NCBI GenBank assembly: GCA_902762435.1
Contig: CACWOH010000006.1
Span: 19,482-83,481, forward strand
Length of the DNA: 64,000 nt
Reading direction: 5' to 3'
Origin: an uncultured Bacteroidia bacterium
GTDB lineage: Bacteria > Bacteroidota > Bacteroidia > Bacteroidales > UBA932
Below the pieces are notes generated by a model. The model saw only the letters and a list, made by a program, of their open reading frames with translations. It had not been told where the DNA came from and did not search any database. How positions within the stretch are numbered: position 1 is the first letter of the stretch; each line of letters starts with the position of its first letter. Below, piece after piece: positions 27,271 through 37,698 of this stretch. The position numbers were made by a program, and so were the translations under genes.

Positions 27271-28830
27271 CTATTCAAAATAAATGATCTGGTCGTCCGC
27301 AGCGGCGAGGATGCGGCGCATCGCGGCGTTCTCGCGGCTGCGGACGCTCATCACGGACTTGAATCCCAGGGCCTGGATCGTGATCAGCGGCGTCATCGCC
27401 ACCATCGCCACCACGCCGAAGGCGAAGTCAAGTACGGCGGATTCGCCCTGCAGCGAGCAGCAGGCGCCGATCACCAGCGGCAGGATGAAACTGGATGTCA
27501 GCGGGCCGCTGGCCACGCCGCCGGAGTCGAACGCGATCGCCGTGTACAGCCGGGGTACGAAGAAGGACAGCCCGAGGGAGAGCAGGTAACCGGGTATCAG
27601 GTAGTACAGCAGGGAGAATCCGAAATACACGCGCAGCACCGACAGGCCGATCGACACGCCTACGCCGATGGACAGGGCGAGCATCATCTGCAACTTGGAC
27701 ACTTCCCCGCCGGTAATCTCCGCCACCTGGTTGTTGAGCACGTGGACCGCCGGCTCGGCGAGCACCACCACCATGCCGATGATGAAGGCCAGGCCGATCA
27801 GCAGCACCGGATCCTCGGCGGCCATCTGCGAGCCGATCTTGAAGCCGATGGGCATGAAAGCCATCTCTACGGCGGCCAGGAACAGGACCAGGCCGACGAA
27901 GGTGTGCAGGATACCCACCAGGATCTGGATGATCTTGGTCATCGGGAGCCGCAGGATGATGAACTGGAGGACGAAAAAGGACACGACGATCAGCACCAGC
28001 GACCGGGCCACGTTGAGCATCGTGGCACCGAAAAGATGCCACGCGCCTTCTTCCAGGATGCTATCCATCGAGTAGTCCGGGATGGCGAAGGACATGTCGC
28101 CCCTCGCCGTCATCGACAGGATGAGGACGGCCACGACCGGTCCGACGGAGCAAAGCGCGATCAGGCCGAAGCTGTTCTCGCTGGCGTTCCGTCCGCCCAC
28201 GGTCAGGGAGATTCCCACGCCAAGCGCCATGATGAAGGGGACCGTGATCGGTCCCGTCGTCACACCGCCCGAGTCGAAGGAAAGCGGCAGGAAAGCGCCT
28301 TTCCCACCGCCGAGCAGCAGGGCTGCCAGGCAGAACAGGAACAGGTAGAAGAACAGCAGCATATTGGTCAGGTCGCCGTGGAAGACGATCTTCAGCACGC
28401 CGAGCAGCAGGAAGATACCCACGCCGACGCCCACCGTGACGACAAGCATCGTGCTGTTCATCACCGCGCTGACCTGCCTGGCCAGCACGGCCAGGTCCGG
28501 CTCCGCAACGGTGATCAGCAAGCCCATCAAGAAACTGACCGACAGCAGGATCCCGAGTTTGCGGGACTTCGTCAGACCCTCTCCGATGTACTGGCCCATC
28601 GGCGTCATCGCCATGTCCGCCCCCAGATTGAAGAGGCTGATGCCCACGATCAGCAGCAGGGCGGCCAGGCCGAAGACCGTCAGTTCCTTTCCGGAAATGT
28701 CCACCCAGGGCGTCACGGAGAGCAGGAAGACGAGTCCGCTGACCGGCAGGACGGAAACCAGGGACTCCCGGAGTTTCTCCCGGAGGGACTTCCACAGTTC
28801 CCGAAGGACAGGATTGCTCTTGGCGCTCAT
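27271..28830 (-). CDS. DUF1538 polytopic membrane protein, predicted transporter
   Basis: This 519-residue inner-membrane protein is an internal duplication of two DUF1538 halves, with about 12-14 hydrophobic segments. Each half carries the same re-entrant-looking motif: S-F-D-S-G-G-V-T-T-G-P around Asp186 and A-F-D-S-G-G-V-A-S-G-P around Asp435. Each half also has an A-E-P-D/A motif (I-T-V-A-E-P-D, V-V-L-A-E-P-A). The repeated Asp/Gly motif looks like a substrate or ion site. It is followed within three bases by two PII-like genes, the arrangement expected for a PII-gated channel or transporter. The substrate is unknown to me. Confidence 0.8.
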   Translation of the reverse strand: MSAKSNPVLRELWKSLREKLRESLVSVLPVSGLVFLLSVTPWVDISGKELTVFGLAALLLIVGISLFNLGADMAMTPMGQYIGEGLTKSRKLGILLSVSFLMGLLITVAEPDLAVLARQVSAVMNSTMLVVTVGVGVGIFLLLGVLKIVFHGDLTNMLLFFYLFLFCLAALLLGGGKGAFLPLSFDSGGVTTGPITVPFIMALGVGISLTVGGRNASENSFGLIALCSVGPVVAVLILSMTARGDMSFAIPDYSMDSILEEGAWHLFGATMLNVARSLVLIVVSFFVLQFIILRLPMTKIIQILVGILHTFVGLVLFLAAVEMAFMPIGFKIGSQMAAEDPVLLIGLAFIIGMVVVLAEPAVHVLNNQVAEITGGEVSKLQMMLALSIGVGVSIGLSVLRVYFGFSLLYYLIPGYLLSLGLSFFVPRLYTAIAFDSGGVASGPLTSSFILPLVIGACCSLQGESAVLDFAFGVVAMVAMTPLITIQALGFKSVMSVRSRENAAMRRILAAADDQIIYFE

Positions 28831-28850
28831 CCCGGAAAGAGATTAAAGGA

Positions 28851-29852
28851 TTACAGTTCGCGGAACTTCGCGGCGCCGATCTTGGTCGGTTTCAGGGTGA
28901 TGGTCTCCCGGATCCGGTCCAGCACCTTGCGGTCCTCGACCTGCTCGGAAAGCCGCTCGATCTGTTTCTGGTCGTGCAGCATGTTCATGGCGGAGTCGCG
29001 CACCATCTCGTCGGGCACGTTGCCGATGCCGTACATCGCATACTGGTAGCGGACGAAATCCTCAGCCTGCGTGCGCAGGTCGTCCTCTTCCACCTTGAAC
29101 CCCCATTTCTGCATCAGGTAGCCGCGCACCAGCTGCCACTTGAAGTCTTCGGCGAAGCTCGGGAAGTCCTTCTCGACGTCCTCGGCGCTCAGTTTGCCGT
29201 CGTTCGCCTCCACCAGCCAGCGCTTCAGGAAGGCCTCGGGAAGCTCGATGCCCGCCTTCTGGATATAGAAGGCGCGGATGTCCTTGGTCAGGCGCCAGTC
29301 GGCCTCGCTCTTGTACTGGGCGTGCAGGCGCTCGGTCACCTCCTTGTCAATCTCCTCGTCCGTCTTCGGCTCTTTGTTCTCCTCCTTGTTCTCCTCGTAG
29401 TATTTCTTGAGGTTCTCGATCATCGGGGCCTTGTCCTTGGCTGTCACGGTGACGGTGTAGGAAGGTACGGTATCACCCTTCTCCACCTCCACGGACACCT
29501 CCGGGGAAAGTCCCAGGTCGAAGACGAAAGTGAAATCGTTGCCGTCGGCCCACTCGTTCTGCGGCTGCTTCTCCGAAGGGAGCGGTTCGCCCAGGATGCG
29601 CAGCTTGTTGCCGGAGATGTGCTCGTCCAGGGCCTTGCCGATCACCTGGTTCACGGATTCGACCAGGACCTGCTCGCCATAGACGCGCTTGATCATGGAT
29701 GCGGGCACCATGCCCTTGCGGAAGCCCTTGAAATCGGCCTTGCGGCGGAGTTCGGCGAGCTTCTTATTCTCGGATTCAACATAATCCGCGGCCGCCACCT
29801 CGATGGTCAGTTCGCGGTTGAGATTGTCAATCTTTTTTTCAGTTACTTTCAT
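28851..29852 (-). CDS. tig: Trigger factor-like chaperone lacking the PPIase domain
   Basis: This 333-residue protein begins with the ribosome-binding domain of trigger factor, including the signature F-K-G-F-R-K-G-M-V-P (residues 42-51) and V-N-Q-V-I-G-K-A. After the N-domain (about 1-150) it goes straight into an acidic, helical stretch and the substrate-binding C-domain. The FKBP-type prolyl isomerase domain, normally about 90 residues, is not present. Usual family length is 430-450 residues. It overlaps the pgpH stop as ATGA and is 20 bases before the DUF1538 gene. Chaperone activity may be kept, since the PPIase domain is not essential for it in E. coli. Confidence 0.8.
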   Translation of the reverse strand: MKVTEKKIDNLNRELTIEVAAADYVESENKKLAELRRKADFKGFRKGMVPASMIKRVYGEQVLVESVNQVIGKALDEHISGNKLRILGEPLPSEKQPQNEWADGNDFTFVFDLGLSPEVSVEVEKGDTVPSYTVTVTAKDKAPMIENLKKYYEENKEENKEPKTDEEIDKEVTERLHAQYKSEADWRLTKDIRAFYIQKAGIELPEAFLKRWLVEANDGKLSAEDVEKDFPSFAEDFKWQLVRGYLMQKWGFKVEEDDLRTQAEDFVRYQYAMYGIGNVPDEMVRDSAMNMLHDQKQIERLSEQVEDRKVLDRIRETITLKPTKIGAAKFREL

Positions 29853-31888
29853 ATCTTGCTGTTATTTTGATTTTTCTGGGGATAGACGATGCGCTCGTGG
29901 TGGATCTGCGAGAGATACTGCTTGAGCGTTTCCTTGACGGTGCCGAGCTCGCTGATGGAGATGTCGGCCTGGTCGAACTGGCCCTCCTCCATCTTGCCGG
30001 AAACGATCCGCTCCACGAACTCGGAGAAGGCCTCGGGAGTATATTCCCGGAGCGTCCGGGACGCCGCCTCCACGCTGTCGCAGAGCATCAGGATGATCTG
30101 CTCCTTGGTGCGCGGCTTGATGCCCGGATAGCGGAAAGCCTCCGCTCCGGCGGGCGTTCCGCCTGCGCGGAGATACTGCTGGTAGAAATAGCCGGTGGTC
30201 GTAGTGCCGTGATGGCTCCGGATGAAGTCCACAATGGCATCGGGCAACCGGTTCTTCTGCGCGATCTCCACGCCGTCGGCGACGTGGCGGATGATCGCCT
30301 GCGCGCTCTGCTCGGAGGTCAGTCCGTCGTGGTAACGGGTCGTTCCGGTACCCTCGCGGGTGACGAGCGACTCGTTCTCGATGAAGCAGAGCGGGTTGTT
30401 CATCTTGCCGAGGTCGTGGTACAGGGCGCCGGCGCGTACCAGGTCGGCATTGGCGTAGATGGCACGGGCGGCGTTGTCGGCCATGTTCATCACCTGGAGG
30501 GAGTGCTGGAAAGTGCCCGGCGCCTTCTGCTCCAGCTCACGGATGAGCGGGTTGGAGACGTCGCAGAGCTCGATCAGACGCGAATTGGATACCAGGTTGA
30601 ACATTCGCTCGAAAAGGTAGATCAAAGGGTAGCCGGCCACCGTCAGCATCGAGCCCAGCAGCAGGCTCAGCAGGGTGCGCCAGACGGTCCCGGCCACCAG
30701 GTCCGCGGCACGGAAGCCCAGGAAGGCCAGGGCGAGCACGGCGAAGGTGATCAGGGCGGTGACGAACTGCATCCAGCCGCGGTTGAAGCGGCGGAAGGCC
30801 AGGATGGCGACCATGCCTGCCAGGAAGAACATCACGTAGAGCACGGCCCCGTCGTGGCTGAAGATCAGCAGCGGCATCAGGGATACCGCATAGACGGGCA
30901 CGACCACCCGGTTCTTCATGAAGGCCTGCAGCAGCAGGGCGACCAGGGTGAACGGCACGAAATACAGGAGCTTCTCGTTCACGCGCACGAGGATCAGCGC
31001 GGCGAGGGCGCCCAGCAGGAACACCACCACGATATACGGATAGCGCGAATCGGAGAAGATCTTGGGATTGTTGAAGTAAACCGACAGGAACAGCAGCACG
31101 ACCAGCGCCAGCGCGATCAGCATGTTGCCGAGCAGCAGCAGGGCGGGCGGGCCGAGGTAGCCCACATTCGCCTCGAATTCCCTTTTGTAGGAATCCAGCA
31201 TCTGCGCGATCTCGGCGGTCACGATCTCCCCTTCCTGCACGATCAGCTGGCCGGCGGACACATAGCCGGAAGTGGGCGACACCGTGGCGGCGGACTCGGC
31301 GTGCACCAGCTCCGTCGTCTGCTCGTCGAAGAGCAGGTTCGGCACCAGCAGGTCATACACCCCGGCGGAGCGGAACAGCGAATCGACGTTCAGGTCCGCC
31401 GCAGCACCGATGTCCGCAAGCAGCTTGGCGCGTGCGTCGGCCAGCCGGTACACTTCCGTGACCGGATACTTCACGGCCCGCTTGTCGCGCTGGACGTAGA
31501 TGACGTCGGCATCGTAACCCGTGCGCCGGCGGTTGCCGTCGTCGGCCAGCACGCCCTTCTGGTAGATGGCGCGCATCGAGGAGACGACCGCGCTGCGCAG
31601 CCCGCCCAGTTCCAGGCGCTCGGCGGCGCGGAGGTTCTTGTTGACGATCTCGTCGGAGAACTTGTAGTAAGGGATCGCCACCGAGGACAGGCTGCCCCGC
31701 TCCTCGCGGATCTGCTCGTCGGTCTTGTAGATGGGGAAGTCGAACTGGGCGTAGAGCGTCTCGTACTTCCAGGTGCGCCCTTTGCGGTAGTCGTAGGCGA
31801 ATTTCGCGCTCCTCGGCATCAGCAGGACCAGCAGCAGGAACGCGACGGCGAGGGGGAAGATGCGGCGGATGATTTCTTTTTTCGTCAT
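29849..31888 (-). CDS. pgpH: 7TMR-HD phosphodiesterase, PgpH family (c-di-AMP)
   Basis: This 679-residue membrane protein has an N-terminal transmembrane helix and an extracytoplasmic 7TMR-HDED-like domain (about 45-265). A group of transmembrane helices (about 265-465) precedes a cytoplasmic HD domain with H-S-L-Q-V and A-L-Y-H-D-L-G-K-M, then H-H-G-T-T. Family members such as Listeria PgpH hydrolyse c-di-AMP to pApA. I start at 31888 (M-T-K-K-E) because the longer frame to 31930 adds only Arg/Pro-rich residues inside the SDR gene. It lies in a run of nine minus-strand genes behind gyrB. The synthase (CdaA) is not in view. Confidence 0.85.
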   Translation of the reverse strand: MTKKEIIRRIFPLAVAFLLLVLLMPRSAKFAYDYRKGRTWKYETLYAQFDFPIYKTDEQIREERGSLSSVAIPYYKFSDEIVNKNLRAAERLELGGLRSAVVSSMRAIYQKGVLADDGNRRRTGYDADVIYVQRDKRAVKYPVTEVYRLADARAKLLADIGAAADLNVDSLFRSAGVYDLLVPNLLFDEQTTELVHAESAATVSPTSGYVSAGQLIVQEGEIVTAEIAQMLDSYKREFEANVGYLGPPALLLLGNMLIALALVVLLFLSVYFNNPKIFSDSRYPYIVVVFLLGALAALILVRVNEKLLYFVPFTLVALLLQAFMKNRVVVPVYAVSLMPLLIFSHDGAVLYVMFFLAGMVAILAFRRFNRGWMQFVTALITFAVLALAFLGFRAADLVAGTVWRTLLSLLLGSMLTVAGYPLIYLFERMFNLVSNSRLIELCDVSNPLIRELEQKAPGTFQHSLQVMNMADNAARAIYANADLVRAGALYHDLGKMNNPLCFIENESLVTREGTGTTRYHDGLTSEQSAQAIIRHVADGVEIAQKNRLPDAIVDFIRSHHGTTTTGYFYQQYLRAGGTPAGAEAFRYPGIKPRTKEQIILMLCDSVEAASRTLREYTPEAFSEFVERIVSGKMEEGQFDQADISISELGTVKETLKQYLSQIHHERIVYPQKNQNNSKI

Positions 31889-31895
31889 GGGCGGC

Positions 31896-32708
31896 CTATT
31901 TGAACGGACTCCCCGCCTCGCGGGAAACATAACGGTAGGTCAGACGGTCCATCAGGGCCGGGAACAGCCGGCGGGTCCACAGGGACGCCCGGCCCAGCGT
32001 GGTCAGGACGGCGGACGAACGGCGGCGGCGCAGGGCGCGGGACAGAAAGCGGGCGCAGCGCTCGGCGCTCATCAGCCGGTTCTCCTCGAGCGGCGTCTCC
32101 CCCTGCGGGGTGCCGTCGGAGAGGAGGGCGGAGCGGCGCACGTTGGAGGCTGTGTAGCCCGGCGCGAACACAAGCACGTTCAGCCCGTCCTTCAGGTGTT
32201 CGATCCGCAGGGCGTCCAGGAAGCCGCGGATGGCGTATTTCGAGGCGCTGTAGCCCGTGCGGGCCGGCAGGGCGGAATAGCCCGCCGTCGAAACCACCCC
32301 GACCACGCTCCCCTTCGAGGCGAGCAGGTACGGCAGGGCGTACTTCGTGCAATATACGGTGCCCCAGAAATTGACGTCCATCAGGCGCCGGAGGACCAGC
32401 AGGTCAAGGTCCCGGAACATCGCGCGCATCGAGATGCCGGCATTGTTCACGAGGATGTCGATGCGGCCCCAGCGGGCGACCGTCGCCTCCACGAGCGCAC
32501 GGCAGTCCTCCTCACGGGTGACGTCGCAACGGACGCACAGGACCCGGTCGGGACCGGCCACGGACGGGGCCAGGGACTGCATCCGGTCCAGCGAACGCGC
32601 GGCCATCACGACCCGGGCGCCTTCGCTGCCGAATTGACGGGCAGAAGCCAATCCGATTCCCGAACTGGCTCCCGTCACGATGATCACCTTGTCCCTGAGA
32701 CTGTCCAA
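31896..32708 (-). CDS. SDR-family reductase, candidate 3-keto long-chain base reductase
   Basis: This 270-residue Rossmann enzyme has the NAD(P)-binding motif T-G-A-S-S-G-I-G at residues 12-19, N-N-A-G near residue 91 and the catalytic Y-S-A-S-K. R-S at positions just after the second strand suggests NADPH preference. The C-terminus is long and basic, with a hydrophobic helix-like segment, resembling membrane-associated 3-ketosphinganine reductase-like SDRs. It follows the alpha-oxoamine synthase by 12 bases. That pairing suggests it reduces the 3-keto product of that enzyme in sphingolipid or sulfonolipid synthesis. Function is inferred from context. Confidence 0.75.
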   Translation of the reverse strand: MDSLRDKVIIVTGASSGIGLASARQFGSEGARVVMAARSLDRMQSLAPSVAGPDRVLCVRCDVTREEDCRALVEATVARWGRIDILVNNAGISMRAMFRDLDLLVLRRLMDVNFWGTVYCTKYALPYLLASKGSVVGVVSTAGYSALPARTGYSASKYAIRGFLDALRIEHLKDGLNVLVFAPGYTASNVRRSALLSDGTPQGETPLEENRLMSAERCARFLSRALRRRRSSAVLTTLGRASLWTRRLFPALMDRLTYRYVSREAGSPFK

Positions 32709-32720
32709 CGGCGGAAAAAA

Positions 32721-33983
32721 CTATTTGATGGTCATTTCGGCGATGTCGTCGCCGTCGTAGGCGCCGGCATCGAGCTTGGCCTTGATTTCCTTGAACGCCC
32801 GGAGGGTGTATTCCACGTCCTCCATCGTATGGGCGGCCGTGCAGACGATGCGGAAGATGATCATTCCCTTCGGGATCACCGGATAGATGACCATCGAGCA
32901 GAAGATGCGGTAGTTCTCGCGCAGGTCCTTCGCCATCTTGGTGGCCTGGGCCACGCCGCCGAAAATATGGACCGGGGTCACGCAAGCCTGGGCCTCGCCG
33001 ATATCGAAGCCTTCCTTGCGGAAGCCGTCCTGGATGGCGTGGGTGATCTGCCAGCACTTGGCGCGCAGGGCGTCGCCCTCCGGGGAGTCGATGATCTCCA
33101 TCCGCTTGATGTTGCCCATCACGAGCGCCATCGGGAGCGACTTGGCGTACATCTGCGAACGCATGTTGCAGCGCAGGTAGTTGATGATCTTGTGCGGACC
33201 GGCCACGAAGCCGCCGATGCTCGCCATCGACTTGGCGAAGGCGCCGATGTACAGGTCGATGTCGTCCATCACCCCGAAGTGCTCGGAGGTGCCGCGTCCG
33301 TGCTCGCCGAGCAGGCCGAAGCCGTGGGCGTCGTCGATGAGGATGCGGAAGGGGTACTTCTTCTTGAGGGCGACGATCTGGTCCAGGATGCCCAGCGCGC
33401 CGGTCATGCCGAACACGCCTTCCGTGATCAGCAGCACGCCGCCGCCGTTCTCTTCGGCGACCTTGGAGGCGCGCGCCATGACCTTCTCGCAGTCCGCGAT
33501 GTTGTTGTGGCGGTATTTGAACTTCTCGCCGATGTGCAGGCGGATGCCGTCCAGCAGGCAGGCGTGGCACTCCGCGTCATAGACGATGACGTCGTGGCGC
33601 GCCGTGAGGGCGTCGATCGTAGAAACGATGCCCTGGTAGCCGAAGTTGTACAGGAAGGCGTCCTCCTTCTTCTCGAACCGGGCGAATATCTGCTCCAGCT
33701 GCTCGTGCCAGCGGGTGTGGCCACTCATCATGCGGGCGCCCATCGGGTACGCAAGGCCCCACTTGGCCGCCGCTTCGGCGTCCGCCTTGCGGACCTCCGG
33801 GTGATTGGCCAGGCCGAGGTAGTTGTTGAGGCTCCAGTTGAGCACCTCCTTGCCGTTGAAGATCATATGGGGGCCGAGTTCGCCCTCGAGGCGCGGATAC
33901 ATGTAGTAGCCGAAAGACTGCTCGAAATACTGTCCGATCGGGCCGCCGCTGTCGCGCTCAATCCTGTCGAAAATGTCTAACAT
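32721..33983 (-). CDS. Alpha-oxoamine synthase (SPT/cysteate acyltransferase-like)
   Basis: This 420-residue PLP enzyme of fold type I condenses an acyl thioester with an amino acid. Visible are L-N-N-Y-L-G-L-A-N-H-P, M-S-G-H-T, the cofactor-binding D-D-A-H-G-F-G, the Schiff-base lysine Lys251 in A-F-A-K-S-M-A, and T-P-V-H-I-F-G-G. The A-K-S-M-A-S-I-G-G form differs from the T-L-S-K-A of BioF and KBL, and matches what I recall of Bacteroidota serine palmitoyltransferase or cysteate acyltransferase homologues. It is 21 bases behind gyrB and just before an SDR. Serine versus cysteate as substrate cannot be decided from sequence here. Confidence 0.8.
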   Translation of the reverse strand: MLDIFDRIERDSGGPIGQYFEQSFGYYMYPRLEGELGPHMIFNGKEVLNWSLNNYLGLANHPEVRKADAEAAAKWGLAYPMGARMMSGHTRWHEQLEQIFARFEKKEDAFLYNFGYQGIVSTIDALTARHDVIVYDAECHACLLDGIRLHIGEKFKYRHNNIADCEKVMARASKVAEENGGGVLLITEGVFGMTGALGILDQIVALKKKYPFRILIDDAHGFGLLGEHGRGTSEHFGVMDDIDLYIGAFAKSMASIGGFVAGPHKIINYLRCNMRSQMYAKSLPMALVMGNIKRMEIIDSPEGDALRAKCWQITHAIQDGFRKEGFDIGEAQACVTPVHIFGGVAQATKMAKDLRENYRIFCSMVIYPVIPKGMIIFRIVCTAAHTMEDVEYTLRAFKEIKAKLDAGAYDGDDIAEMTIK

Positions 33984-34004
33984 GGTTATCTGATGCTTTA
34001 GGTT

Positions 34005-37695
<3,691 letters not shown>

Positions 37696-37698
37696 ACG

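Noticed and set aside
27121-29049. Open frame of 642 codons on the + strand
   Set aside because: Antisense to the PII-like B, DUF1538 and trigger factor genes. Product is His/Gln/Asp-rich, typical of a reverse-strand shadow.
31860-33980. Open frame of 706 codons on the + strand
   Set aside because: Antisense to the SDR and alpha-oxoamine synthase genes, which carry intact catalytic motifs.
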